Part shown: positions 25,868 through 34,572 of the stretch, one piece after another
Position numbering within the stretch: the first letter of the stretch is position 1
How the letters are laid out: each line of letters begins with the position of its first letter
Source of the DNA: Prauserella halophila
Lineage (GTDB): Bacteria > Actinomycetota > Actinomycetes > Mycobacteriales > Pseudonocardiaceae
Reading direction: 5' to 3'
NCBI RefSeq assembly: GCF_024171895.1
Contig: NZ_JAMTCQ010000008.1
Span: 682,001-746,000, forward strand
Length of the DNA: 64,000 nucleotides
Notes under the pieces: generated by a model
Told to the model about the DNA's origin: nothing
Seen by the model: only the letters and a program-made list of their open reading frames with translations
Databases searched by the model: none
Made by a program: the position numbers and the translations under genes

Positions 25868-26515
25868 ATGACGAGACGCGACTACGGCCAGTTCTGCGGT
25901 CTGGCCGCAGGGATGAACGTCATCGGTGAACGGTGGACGCTCCTCATCGTGCGGGAGCTGTTCATCGGCGAAGCGCGATTCAAGGACCTGCTCCACAACC
26001 TCCCGGGAATCGGTACGAACCTCCTCGCAGACCGGCTGAAGACCCTCGTCAACGACGGGGTCGTCGAGGACGTACCGGTGGCGGGCGACGGCCGGGCGCG
26101 CGCGTATCGCCTGACACCTGTCGGTGAAGGCCTCCGGGAGCCCGTGCTCGCCCTCGCCAAGTGGGGACTCTCTTTTCTGCAGGACGAGGACAGTGCGGGT
26201 GCGGTCCGTCCCGAGTGGGGGCTGCTGGCGCTGCAATCGATGGTCGACGAGTCCCGCACTCCCGATGTCCCCGAGTCGTACGAGTTCCGAGTGGGTAGCG
26301 ACGTCTTCCACGTCACCGTCGAACCCGGCAGCGTCGGTGTCGCCCGTGGCCCCTGCGAATCGCCGGATCTGGTGGTCCACTGCGAGCCCACCACGTTCAT
26401 CCGCATCGGTGCTCAGCTGATCAACCCGGTCGACGCGCTGGCGTCCGGGGAGCTGACGATGACCGGCGACGCCGCCGTCGTACAGCACTGCACCCGCCTA
26501 CTGGGCCTGTCGTAA
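25868..26515 (+). CDS. HxlR-type winged-helix regulator with C-terminal SCP2-like domain
   Basis: A 215-residue protein. The first 100 residues are a HxlR winged helix (GERWTLLIVRELFIG, FKDLLHNLPGIGTNLLADRL, LTPVGEGL). The rest resembles an SCP2/sterol-carrier-like ligand domain (YEFRVGSDVFHVTVE..., LASGELTMTGD). GGAGGTGA ends 8 nt before ATG 25868. It is divergent to the SRPBCC gene, with 225 nt between starts containing an AT-rich promoter-like stretch with short dyads around 25690-25715. It probably controls that gene and itself, with a small hydrophobic ligand. Confidence 0.85.
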   Translation: MTRRDYGQFCGLAAGMNVIGERWTLLIVRELFIGEARFKDLLHNLPGIGTNLLADRLKTLVNDGVVEDVPVAGDGRARAYRLTPVGEGLREPVLALAKWGLSFLQDEDSAGAVRPEWGLLALQSMVDESRTPDVPESYEFRVGSDVFHVTVEPGSVGVARGPCESPDLVVHCEPTTFIRIGAQLINPVDALASGELTMTGDAAVVQHCTRLLGLS

Positions 26516-26698
26516 CTCCCCCGACTCCGAGCTCCGGATCGGCTGGTCCGTCGACGTCGACCGGAACCGCCTGTGCTGCCTGACCGACGCCGCCCGCCTC
26601 CGGGAGTGGCTCGGCGACCTCGGACCCACCTATCGCTACGGCTGGTGCGCCCACTTGCGAGTTCGGGTCGCGATGCGTTCGTGCACGCAGCGAACCCA

Positions 26699-26769
26699 GC
26701 CCCGAACCGGCATTTTCCCACGTCAAAACCGTGGGCACAGCCGGGTTCGAACCAGCGACCCCCTTCTTG
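26699..26769. repeat. Outer att-like direct repeat of the tRNA-Val 3' end
   Basis: These 71 bp match 60894-60964 with about five mismatches, covering the T-arm, acceptor 3' strand and part of the anticodon arm of tRNA-Val plus 34 nt beyond the tRNA end. It is the far-left attachment-site copy of the island. The 183 nt before it (26516-26698) hold a short stretch in plus frame resembling an AHSA1 start (LTDAARLREWLGD) but no start codon or full domain. Confidence 0.85.
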
Positions 26770-26792
26770 CGACCACCGAGGCCGCGATCACG

Positions 26793-26978
26793 TTACATAC
26801 CCAGGGCGATGAGTCCCCGAGCGAGCTCGTCGACCACGGTGGCCAGTTCGGTGTGCGAGAGGTCTTCCCAGCGACCGTTGCGGTGGATTCGCTGCGCAGG
26901 AAGAGCGCCGAAACGGCCCGCGCAGTCGTCGGAGACCTGCTGCATGGTCGGGGCGACAGCGGCATCAGTGCCGGTCAT
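26793..26978 (-). pseudogene. Truncated AMP-dependent acyl-CoA synthetase, N-terminal 61 residues
   Basis: The peptide has the opening of FadD15-like long-chain acyl-CoA synthetases (LPAQRIHRNGRWEDLSHTEL, then ELARGLIALGM) with a good GGAGCC ribosome site. It ends in TAA exactly where the tRNA-like repeat zone begins, so about 90% of the enzyme is missing. It was evidently cut when the element boundary formed. It follows the esterase-like gene on the same strand. Confidence 0.8.
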
Positions 26979-27037
26979 CCTGGCTCCTGCTCACGAAGAT
27001 TCGCTGGCGGAGCGCCCTTGGGAACTCTGAATTGGGT

Positions 27038-28189
27038 TTAGGCCACGGCGTCGTAGACAGCGCGAAGGTAGGTTTCGGTTCGGGGTGAACCGAGCACGCC
27101 GGGCCCCATCTTGTTCATCACGTAGGAGACGGTCATGCGACGGTCGAGGTCCATCACAACTTGAGAACCGCCCCAGCCTCCCCAGAAGCAGAGGCGACCG
27201 CTGGGAAGGTAGGGGACCGCGCTGGGCTGCGGTAGTGCGTAGCCGAGACCCCACCGCAGCTCCTCACCGAGGACGAGGTCGGCTCCGTTGGCCTGCTCCT
27301 CGAAGACCATGTCAATGGTCTTCGGAGAAAGCAGCCGGACACCGTCGACGACGCCGTCGAGAGCGATGGCCGACATGATGCGGGCCACCGATCGCGCGTT
27401 GCCGTGGCCGTTGAGCGCTCCCATCTCGGCGCGCCGCCACGCGGGAGAGTTGGCGGCCTCGGCGTTGGCCGGCGGGCCGGTGAAGGTCTTCATCATGGGA
27501 CTGTCCGCGGGCAGAGCGGACAGATCGAACGGCAATGGCGGCGGAGGCACGATCTCAGCGACCCGATCCCAGTCTTGCTCACGTGCCCCGATCTGGAAAT
27601 CCGCCCCCAGCGGTCCCGCGATCTCGCTTGCCACGAACTCCTTGAGATGGGTACCGGTGACCCGACGTACCACCTCGCCGATGAGATGACCCTGGTTGTG
27701 GGCGTGGTAGCCGGATGCAGTGCCTGGCGTCCACCACGGCGCCTGGGCAGCCAACCGGGCCGTGGATCTGTCCCGGTCGTACATGTCCTCGGTGGTGAAC
27801 GGCTGTTCCCACCCGGAAACACCGGAGGTATGCGCGAGGAGGTGGCGTACCTCGATGTCCTGCTTTCCGTTGGCTGCGAATTCCGGCCAGTACTTGGCAA
27901 CCGGGGCGTGCACGTCCACCTCGCCGCGGTCGACCAGCATCAACGCAGCCAGGCACGTGACGGTCTTGGTCGTCGACCACACGTTGACGATGGTGTCGCC
28001 ATCCCACGGCAGAGTGCGGGCCACGTCGCGATAGCCGCCCCACAGATCGACGGCGGTCTCGCCGTCGATCTCGACCACGAGTGACGCGCCCAGTTCTTCA
28101 CCAGAGCGCAGATTCTCTTCCAGAGCTGTACGCACGGCTCGGAAGCGATCCGTGCAGGTTCCCCACAGCTGAGGCTCAGACATAATCAA
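27038..28189 (-). CDS. Serine hydrolase of the class C beta-lactamase/esterase family
   Basis: A 383-residue cytoplasmic-looking protein. The nucleophile motif is STTK ([15 protein letters not shown]), the second motif is YHAHNQG in the YxN position, and [11 protein letters not shown] replaces the HTG-like third motif. This set is typical of EstB-like esterases and D-aminopeptidase relatives rather than true beta-lactamases. There is no signal peptide, against a periplasmic beta-lactamase. It is preceded by a secreted-protein gene on the same strand, 190 nt away, and followed by the truncated acyl-CoA synthetase. Two starts, 28189 and 28183, are equally good. Confidence 0.87.
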   Translation of the reverse strand: MIMSEPQLWGTCTDRFRAVRTALEENLRSGEELGASLVVEIDGETAVDLWGGYRDVARTLPWDGDTIVNVWSTTKTVTCLAALMLVDRGEVDVHAPVAKYWPEFAANGKQDIEVRHLLAHTSGVSGWEQPFTTEDMYDRDRSTARLAAQAPWWTPGTASGYHAHNQGHLIGEVVRRVTGTHLKEFVASEIAGPLGADFQIGAREQDWDRVAEIVPPPPLPFDLSALPADSPMMKTFTGPPANAEAANSPAWRRAEMGALNGHGNARSVARIMSAIALDGVVDGVRLLSPKTIDMVFEEQANGADLVLGEELRWGLGYALPQPSAVPYLPSGRLCFWGGWGGSQVVMDLDRRMTVSYVMNKMGPGVLGSPRTETYLRAVYDAVA

Positions 28190-28379
28190 CTCCTTGCAAA
28201 TTGGGAGATCAACCTTGTTGCGACGCGGGGGTCATGGCCGTGTCCGCGAGCGCACAGCGGACCGACGGGCCGGCCACGTGCTTCGGCGCGGTGCGCCCTG
28301 ACACGGTTTCCGCCTTCCCCGGCGACTGCGTATCAACCTTCGAGGCCCGAGAACAGGGAGCTGCGATGGCTTCGCCGTT

Positions 28380-28835
28380 CTACGCAAGCCCTACCCCCTG
28401 GATGGCATCCCGGCACACGACAACGTTGCAATCGCTGGGGGCGTAGGGGCCAACGCCGAAGGCGCCGAGCAACAGCCGAGGGTCCGCGAACTGCTCGGGT
28501 TGAAAATCGAAGTTGCACTCGTGTTGATACGGCCCCGGGTCGGGCAGATTCACATCGGTAAAAGCTTGGCCGAGAATGCGCAGAAAACCATGAACGAGCT
28601 CGCTGTTCGATGCGGCCTCCGCACCGACGGACTGTTCCGACGCGGAGGTCTGGGTCAGCAGCTGACGCACGGTGATAGCCCGGTGCTGAGCATCCCCCCA
28701 GCCGGGTCCGGCTGGCAAGTACTTCCCGACCGAGGGCGCTGGTGGCGCGGCCGCAGCGGTCGAACCATGGACACCAGCAGCCACGAGAGCCATGACCACG
28801 CCCGCCACGAGCGACCGCAGAGACAGAGAGCGCAT
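28380..28835 (-). CDS. Secreted protein of unknown function
   Basis: A 151-residue protein with a clear Sec signal peptide (RSLVAGVVMALVAAG, cleavage near STAAAA-A), then a Pro/Gly-rich mature part with two cysteines in the last quarter (DCNVVVCRD) likely to form a disulfide. No family recognised. It is divergent from the TetR gene at 28937, and the paired operators between them (28883-28929) lie directly in its promoter region, so it is probably the regulated target. Confidence 0.65.
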   Translation of the reverse strand: MRSLSLRSLVAGVVMALVAAGVHGSTAAAAPPAPSVGKYLPAGPGWGDAQHRAITVRQLLTQTSASEQSVGAEAASNSELVHGFLRILGQAFTDVNLPDPGPYQHECNFDFQPEQFADPRLLLGAFGVGPYAPSDCNVVVCRDAIQGVGLA

Positions 28836-28882
28836 GAGCCACCCCGCTTGGTGCCGTTGCAGACGCGGTGACCCGCACCACG

Positions 28883-28929
28883 CTTTACCTGACGGTAAAG
28901 GTTTAGCACGGCTTTACCGTCAGGTAAAG
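28883..28929. promoter_or_regulatory. Paired TetR operators
   Basis: Two 18-bp sites, CTTTACCTGACGGTAAAG (28883-28900) and its exact reverse complement (28912-28929), each with CTTTAC/GTAAAG half-sites. Their centres are 29 bp apart. They lie 7 nt before the TetR start and 48 nt before the divergent secreted-protein start, fitting autoregulation and co-repression. Confidence 0.85.
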
Positions 28930-28936
28930 TGCTGTC

Positions 28937-29587
28937 GTGACGCAACGAGCCAGCCACGACACGCGATCGAGCACGGCAGCACGTCCCTCGGATGATCACC
29001 TACTTGACACGGCGAGCGCAGTGTTCGCCACGAGTGGGTTCCGCGGAGCATCGATGGCCGCGATCGCCGATCAGGCACGCTCAACCAAGCCCACGTTGTA
29101 CACCCATTTCGGAAACAAACAACAGCTGTACCGGACGTGTCTGCAACGCGAAGCCGACAAATTGGCGCAGTGGTTGTTCGCCACCTACCGGCAAACAGCT
29201 GACCTGGCCATCCACGAGCAGGTCCGCACCGACATGCGTGCGTTCTTCGACTACGCTGCCACCCATCCCAACGGGTTCCGACTGCTCTTCGACGACTACA
29301 GCTCCGTCGACAGCGCACAGGTACGCGAGAATCTCCAGCAAACGATCACGCACCGGATCGCGCAACGAATCCAGGTTGTCCTCGACGAGCGCACAGCCGC
29401 GGAGCCGGCTGCGAACGCCAAATTGCTGGCCGCGATGATCGTCGGTATCGCAATCCACGGCGCCCGCCACGCGCTGCTGATACACCCACTCGACCCCGCC
29501 AAAGCCAGCGAACTGGCCTCCTCACTGACAAGCGCGGGACTGCGCCATATCGACAGGGAAATCCTGAACGAGCTACTCGAGGAGTGA
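28937..29587 (+). CDS. TetR-family regulator
   Basis: A 216-residue TetR protein starting at GTG 28937. The HTH is standard (LLDTASAVFATSGF, MAAIADQARSTKPTLYTHF) and the C-terminal domain resembles the TetR_C type with FDYAATHPNGFRLLFDDY. It sits 7 nt after the paired CTTTAC/GTAAAG operators, so it probably represses itself and the divergent secreted-protein gene. No ribosome site is visible beyond weak AAAG. The ligand is unknown. Confidence 0.88.
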   Translation: MTQRASHDTRSSTAARPSDDHLLDTASAVFATSGFRGASMAAIADQARSTKPTLYTHFGNKQQLYRTCLQREADKLAQWLFATYRQTADLAIHEQVRTDMRAFFDYAATHPNGFRLLFDDYSSVDSAQVRENLQQTITHRIAQRIQVVLDERTAAEPAANAKLLAAMIVGIAIHGARHALLIHPLDPAKASELASSLTSAGLRHIDREILNELLEE

Positions 29588-29639
29588 AGATCCGGACAGG
29601 CACTGCTTCAGGCCAGCGTCCGGACGCAAGGCAGGAGCG

Positions 29640-29792
29640 TAGGGACGGCCCGGCCGGGACGGTCTCGCGAAGGCAGTGCCGGCGCTTCGTCACGACGTCG
29701 ACGCTCGCAGCGACCTTCACCCACGGGGCTCCGCTGGGCAATTCCTCAACGGTTCCGCGCAGACGCTGTCGCCTCGTGCTCGACCTGGCCAC
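29640..29792 (-). pseudogene. Tyrosine integrase, N-terminal remnant
   Basis: From the GTG at 29792 about 50 codons match the opening of actinomycete tRNA integrases (RQRLRGTVEELPSG, VDVVTKRRHCLRETVPAGP). Homology then stops abruptly near 29650; the remainder of the frame is anti-sense to the TetR gene. It lies 79 nt from the tRNA-like repeat at 29871, the same arrangement as the larger integrase at 60869. Confidence 0.75.
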
Positions 29793-29870
29793 GGATCAGC
29801 CCTAAGGTCGGTTCACGCCGCGAATGGGACCACGAAGCCGCAGCCACCGATCAAAGAATCCTCAAAACCC

Positions 29871-29924
29871 CACGTCACAACGGCGGGCGCAGCCGGGTTC
29901 GAACCAGCGACCCCTGCTTGTAAG
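29871..29924. repeat. Middle att-like repeat of the tRNA-Val 3' end
   Basis: About 54 bp match the tRNA-Val 3' half and its flank at 60914-60968 with few differences (CA[C/G]GTCACAACGG, one C fewer in the CCCCC run). It separates the small and large insertions. The next 155 nt (29925-30079) contain no gene that I can support. Confidence 0.85.
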
Positions 29925-30079
29925 TGCGCGGACATGCGACAAGTCGGCTGCCTACCGCAGGTCAGCCTGACCTCACCTGCGTATAGAGCGGCTCTGCTGC
30001 ACCCACACGGACCCGTTTCGCACCCATCGTGGGTCCCATTCTCGATCGCAGCAAGCAAGGTCCGGTGCCTGCTTGTCGA

Positions 30080-30679
30080 TCACGAACCGTTCGCGGTCTT
30101 GGGGTGTGCACGTTCGGTCAGGTGGCAGCCCGTAACCGACGACAGCGAGGTGGCCTTCTTCGTCCCGAACGAGAACTCCGCACCGTTGTCGTGGTGCGCG
30201 CTCACGAGGTGATCGTTCGGCCGGTCGACCACAGCCTTGGGCATGTCGAAGCCGTACTTGCCCATGACCTCGGTGAAGATCTCCAACGCTCGGGGCCAGT
30301 CCGCCTCCGGGATGGGGTGATCGAAGTTGGCCCAGTTGGGCATATGGATCGTCACGGCATCGAGGTCCTCATACTCCCCGGTACACCAATTCTCGGATTC
30401 CTCGTCTGTTGTCTCCCAGGAGTCCGGCAAACCGACTTCGGTGACCAGGCGACGTTGAATCTCGCGCTCGATCTCCGCGTGCTCGCTGATCACCGCCTCG
30501 ATGTTCGGGCGCGCCGCAAGCTCCTGGAACGCACTCTGTGATGGCTCAGCATCCATGTCTTTCCCTTGACCTCCCGTCGAGGGCCCACTCGCACATGCCG
30601 CCAGAGCCATGGCCAAGGCCAAGAAGAACGGCATGGCGAGCTTCGCAGAACGGCCGGCGACTGACGGTTGCTGGTGCAC
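30080..30679 (-). CDS. LppA-like lipoprotein
   Basis: A 199-residue protein with a lipoprotein signal: a hydrophobic stretch ending in ALAACAS, with the lipobox Cys near residue 29. The mature part carries TGEYEDLDAVTIHMPNW and a WPRALEIFTEVMGKYGFD block, like the LppA family found beside DUF1023 hydrolase genes in actinomycetes. It follows the truncated DUF1023 gene on the same strand with a 13-nt gap, which fits that pairing. Probably anchored on the outer face of the membrane; function unknown. Confidence 0.75.
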   Translation of the reverse strand: MHQQPSVAGRSAKLAMPFFLALAMALAACASGPSTGGQGKDMDAEPSQSAFQELAARPNIEAVISEHAEIEREIQRRLVTEVGLPDSWETTDEESENWCTGEYEDLDAVTIHMPNWANFDHPIPEADWPRALEIFTEVMGKYGFDMPKAVVDRPNDHLVSAHHDNGAEFSFGTKKATSLSSVTGCHLTERAHPKTANGS

Positions 30680-30692
30680 TACTTCTACCTAT

Positions 30693-31105
30693 CTACGGCT
30701 CGGGAACAGGCGTAAAGTCAGGGGAACCGATCATTATCCGGGCCATCGCATACTCGCTCGTCTGATAGACCTCCGAGCTCTGCCCCTCGCTCCGCTCCGA
30801 TTTCATGTACTCACTGTGGCCCGTCGAAGCCTCGGTGCGTTGACCTGGAACAGGTTCGTATTCCTCGGTGGACATGTGATGGATGCCGTCCTGCTCGACG
30901 ACATCCTTGCCGTATCGCTCTACCACACCCGGGATGTTCGCGACGGCGTCCTCGCGAGCCTCCCACGCATAGACGTGGTTCTCAGGGACATTCAACTCCT
31001 TGCCACTGTCAGTACCGATTCCCGGGGAGCCGAAGAATCCTGCTTCGTCGACGCCCGTCTCATGGTCACGCAGGGCATAGCCTTGGGTGAGCGACCCCCA
31101 GGAAG
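30693..31105 (-). pseudogene. DUF1023 alpha/beta-hydrolase, C-terminal fragment
   Basis: The fragment shows the second half of the DUF1023 hydrolase domain: ETGVDEAGFFGSPGIGTDS, ENHVYAWEAREDAVANI and VERYGKD. The N-terminal half with the nucleophile serine is missing because the IS256-type element end lies at about 31106. Codons upstream of that point come from the insertion sequence. Confidence 0.75.
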
Positions 31106-32501
31106 GGAGTGTCAGCGATCTTGTGGGTGATGACGTGATCACCTGTCAGTGCTGCGCGTCGAGGCGGTCGCCGTAGTGCATGGCGAGCGTGTTCAACGCG
31201 TGTTTCCAACCTACTACTTTCCCGGTGATGTTGGAACGGTTTTTGAGTGGATTTTTGATCACGAGATAGAGCACTGTGAGTGCGGCCTGCTCGTTGGAGA
31301 AATGGCCTCGATGTCGGGTTGCCTGTCGGAACCGGGCGTTCAGGCTTTCGATCGAGTTCGTGGTATAGACGAGCTTCCGCAATTCGGGCGGATAGGCGAG
31401 GAACGGCGTGAACTGTTCCCAGCTGTGGCGCCACAGTCGGATCATCGCGGGATACTTGTCCTCCCATTCGGTACAGAATTCGGCGAACTCTGCTTCTGCG
31501 GCTTCTGCTGTGGGGGCGGTGTAGATCAGTTTGAGTCGTTTGGTGATCGCCGGCCAGTACTTCTTCGAGGCGTAGCGCAGGCTGGCCCGCACCAGGTGCA
31601 CGACACACAGTTGGACCTCTGTTTGTGGCCACAACGCGGAGATCGCCTCGGGGAGCCCTTTCACGCCGTCACAGGCGACGATCAGGATGTCCTCCACGCC
31701 GCGGTTTTCAGGTCCGACAGGTGGTTCAGCCAGCCCTTGGCTCCTTGTCCGCCGGTACCGACCCACATAACCAGCACGTCCCGCTCACCAGCCAGGGTGA
31801 TCCCGACCGCGACATAGATGGGACGGTTTGCCACCGCACCATCCCGAATCTTGACATGAATGGCATCAATCAGCACAACTGGATACACGCGATCCAACGG
31901 CCCCACTTGCCAGAAATTCAGATCATCGACGACCTTGTCGGTGATCTTCGAGATCAGCTCGCGCGAGACCTGGGCGTCATGAATGTCGGCAAATGCGCTT
32001 GGATCTCCCCGGTTGTCAACCCTTTCGCATACAGCGAGACGACCGTGTCGTCGAAACCCTCGACCCGGCGTGCATATTTCGGCACGATCTGCGGGGTGAA
32101 CGTACCGTCTCGATCACGGGGAACGTCGATTCGCACGTCACCCACATCGGTCCGTATCGACTTCGACGACGATCCGTTCCGTTCGTTGGTCCCGAACTTC
32201 TCGGCAACGTCGCCCTTCTCGTAGCCGAGGCGATCATCCGGTTCGGCGTTCAGCGCCGATTCCAACACCGTTTTCGTTACCTGCCGCAACAGCCCGTTCG
32301 GGCCGATCAGCGACACGCCCTCCTTCCGGGCCTTGTCGATCAACTCCCGCGCTACCCGCACATCAAGATCATCATCAGTAGGAGCCGGGCCAGCCGAAGT
32401 GGCCACCGTGTCTTCACTTGTCACCATGGATAGCTTCCCACCGGAACGACCGCTCCAGCATGGTCAAGATCACCCACCGCCCACAAGATCACGGAAAGTC
32501 C
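31106..32501 (-). mobile_element. IS256-family insertion sequence (degenerate)
   Basis: Imperfect terminal inverted repeats of about 30 bp flank a Mutator/IS256 transposase: left GGAGTGTCAGC then GATCTTGTGGG (31106-31127); right, read inward, GGACTTTCCGT then GATCTTGTGGG (32501-32480). No matching 8-9 bp target duplication is seen, so the flanks were rearranged after insertion. Both flanking genes are truncated at the ends. Confidence 0.8.
31146..32427 (-). pseudogene. IS256-type transposase, frameshifted
   Basis: The transposase is split into three frames: N-terminal part to about 31970 (VARELIDKARKEGVSLIGPN, GLTTGEIQAHL), a middle part 31682-31906 (VVLIDAIHVKIRDGAVANRP, holding the first catalytic Asp) and the C-terminal part to 31146 (LIVACDGVKGLPEAI, VVHLVRASLRY, and YTTNSIESLNARFR with the catalytic Glu). 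At least two frameshifts separate them, so it cannot make a full enzyme unless programmed shifts are used, which is not known for IS256. Confidence 0.85.
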
Positions 32502-33281
32502 CTGGCTGCTCCTCGAGGGCGACAGTGCCCAGCCCGGTTGCCTCGCCGACAGCGGCGTTGACGAGACGGCCGGCATGGATGTTCACGCCGAGCATGAGGC
32601 TGCCGTCGTCCACGCACGCCTGGAGCCAGCCTTTGTTGGCGAGTGCAACCGCGTAGGGCAGGGTGACATTGGTGAGGGCATGGCTGGAGGTACTCGGCAC
32701 GGCGCCCGGCACGTTGGCGACGCAGTAGAACACCGAGTTGTGCACCGGATACATCGGTTCGGCGTGTGTGGTCGCGCGTGAGTCCGCGAAGCAGCCGCCC
32801 TGACCGATCGAGATGTCGACCAGCACGGAGCCGGGCTCATTCGGGACACCAGTTCGTTGCTCACCAGTGTCGGCGCCTTCGCGCCCGGGACCAGCACGGC
32901 GCCGATAACGAGGTCGGCGTCAAGGACGGCGCGTTCGACCTCATAGCGTTGCTGGCGACGGTTCGGAACTGACCACGGTGGGTTGCCTCGACTGCGCGGA
33001 GACGGTCGATGTCGATGTTGAGCAGGTGAACCTCAGCCTGCATACCGGCGGCGATCGTGGCGGCGTTAAGGCCAGCGACCCCAGCGCCGATCACCACCAC
33101 CTTGGCGCCGTACACGCCCGGGACCCCACCCAGAAGGACTCCACGGCCCCCGTGAGCCGAGACCGGCTTCGGTCTGTACATGCACCTGATGTCCGTTGCG
33201 TACGAGTTCGTTGACCCCGGCTGGGGTGATGGCCACCCGGTACTCGTGGTTCTTGACCTTCGCTGGGATGCCGATCTTCAT
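32502..33281 (-). pseudogene. ald: Alanine dehydrogenase, decayed
   Basis: The N-terminus is intact in sequence (MKIGIPAKVKNHEYRVAITP, VQTEAGLG) but then jumps to the nucleotide-binding region (GGVPGVYGAKVVVIGAGVAG), so about 130 residues are deleted. Later blocks (LVPGAKAPTLVSNELV, DISIGQGGCFADSRATTH) lie in different frames. The last codons run into the end of the insertion sequence. It is non-functional. The 226 nt between it and fgd (33282-33507) show no gene. Confidence 0.88.
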
Positions 33282-33507
33282 GAGTTCTCCATACGGTTCC
33301 GTCTACACTGGCCCGGATATCTCTCACCATAGAGCGACAAAACCGCAACGTCGGTGTTCACTATGCATTTGCTTGATACGTTTACAGGCACCATGCACGT
33401 TGTCTCGTCAGGATACCGACACAGCACCGTACTGGCAGCTGAATCACTGTCGACGGAGGCGGATACACGGTCCCGCCGGTCACCTTGGTCGCCGTCCTGA
33501 ATGGGTT

Positions 33508-34551
33508 TTACTTCCCGGCCAGCCCGCGCAATTTGGGGACAATGTCGGTGGCGAGCTGGTCGAGGAAGCGGTTCTGGTCGTGTCCTGGGCCATGGAAGAC
33601 TAGGTGAGTCAGGCCCGCGTCGATGTAGGGCTTGATCTGGGCGAGCGCCTCGTCTGGGTCGGAGGCCACGATCCAGCGCTTGGCGATCTGCTCGATCGGC
33701 AATTCTTCGGCGAGGCGTTCCATCTCCTCCGCGGAATCGACCGTGTGTTTCTGCTCAGCCGACAGCGACAGCGGCGACCAGAACCGGGTGTTCTCCAACG
33801 CTGCATCCCGGTCGCGATCATACGACAGTTTGATCTCGATCATCTTGTCCACAGCTGAAGGGTCGCGTCCTGCGGCGGCCGCGCCCTCATCGACAGCTGG
33901 CATGAGCTTGTCATTATAGAGTTCCATACCCTTGCCAGAGGTACAGATGAACCCGTCACCGGCCCGCCCAGCATACTTCGCGACTACCGGCCCACCCGCG
34001 GCGACATAGACCGGAACCGGCTGCGCAGGCCGATCATAGATCATCGCGTTGCGCAGGGTGTAGTACTCGCCCTCGTGGTCCACCGAGTCGCTGCTCCACA
34101 GCTCCCGGATCAGGCCGATAGCTTCGCACAGCCGGGCGAAGCGTTCCTTGAACGCGGGCCATTCCCGCCCGGAGACCGCAACCTCGTTGAGCGCCTCGCC
34201 CGTCCCGACGCCCAGCGCGACCCGGCCCTCGGTCAGCAACGCACTGGTGGCGAAAGCCTGGGCGATCACGGCCGGGTTGTAGCGGAACGTCGGGGTCAGC
34301 ACGCTGGTGCCGATCTGCACCCGCTGGGTTCGCTCGCCCACCGCCGCCATCCAGCCGAGGGCAAAGGGCGCGTGACCACCATGATGACGCCAGGGCAGGA
34401 AGTGGTCGGATACCCACACGCTGTCCAAGCCAACCTCTTCCGCACGGACCGAGTACTCCACCAGGTCCCGGGGGCTGAACTGCTCGGCAGACGCCTTATA
34501 GCCAACCGTGAGGGGTTTCGTTGGCAGGGCCGTCGATGTAGCTGCTGACAT
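33508..34551 (-). CDS. fgd: F420-dependent glucose-6-phosphate dehydrogenase
   Basis: A 347-residue luciferase-fold enzyme with close similarity, from memory, to mycobacterial FGD1: [103 protein letters not shown]. His in SDHF, Trp in PWRHH and Glu in GEALNE correspond to the FGD active site. It oxidises glucose-6-phosphate and makes F420H2. It is the last gene of the eight-gene minus-strand operon and lies 21 nt after an LLM oxidoreductase that would use the F420H2. An island-borne fgd beside an F420 consumer and, 20 kb away, fbiC is notable. Confidence 0.95.
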   Translation of the reverse strand: MSAATSTALPTKPLTVGYKASAEQFSPRDLVEYSVRAEEVGLDSVWVSDHFLPWRHHGGHAPFALGWMAAVGERTQRVQIGTSVLTPTFRYNPAVIAQAFATSALLTEGRVALGVGTGEALNEVAVSGREWPAFKERFARLCEAIGLIRELWSSDSVDHEGEYYTLRNAMIYDRPAQPVPVYVAAGGPVVAKYAGRAGDGFICTSGKGMELYNDKLMPAVDEGAAAAGRDPSAVDKMIEIKLSYDRDRDAALENTRFWSPLSLSAEQKHTVDSAEEMERLAEELPIEQIAKRWIVASDPDEALAQIKPYIDAGLTHLVFHGPGHDQNRFLDQLATDIVPKLRGLAGK

Positions 34552-34572
34552 TGAAGGGCCGCTCCTCTCAGC

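Larger units (their letters stand above)
26699..29924. mobile_element. Small decayed element between two tRNA-Val 3' repeats
   Basis: This 3.2-kb unit is bounded by copies of the tRNA-Val 3' end at 26699-26769 and 29871-29924. A truncated integrase start lies just inside the right copy, mirroring the layout of the larger element. Cargo: a truncated AMP-ligase, a serine esterase homologue, a secreted protein and a TetR regulator. Lack of an intact recombinase means it cannot move by itself. Element limits are inferred from the repeats. Confidence 0.65.

Noticed and set aside
26516-26698. Second SRPBCC gene after the HxlR-like regulator
   Set aside because: A short AHSA1-like peptide (LTDAARLREWLGD) is readable but there is no start codon or ribosome site and the similarity ends within 50 codons; at most a remnant cut by the island boundary.
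27038-28189. True beta-lactamase (antibiotic resistance gene)
   Set aside because: No signal peptide, and the YxN and third motifs match EstB-like esterases better than class C beta-lactamases.
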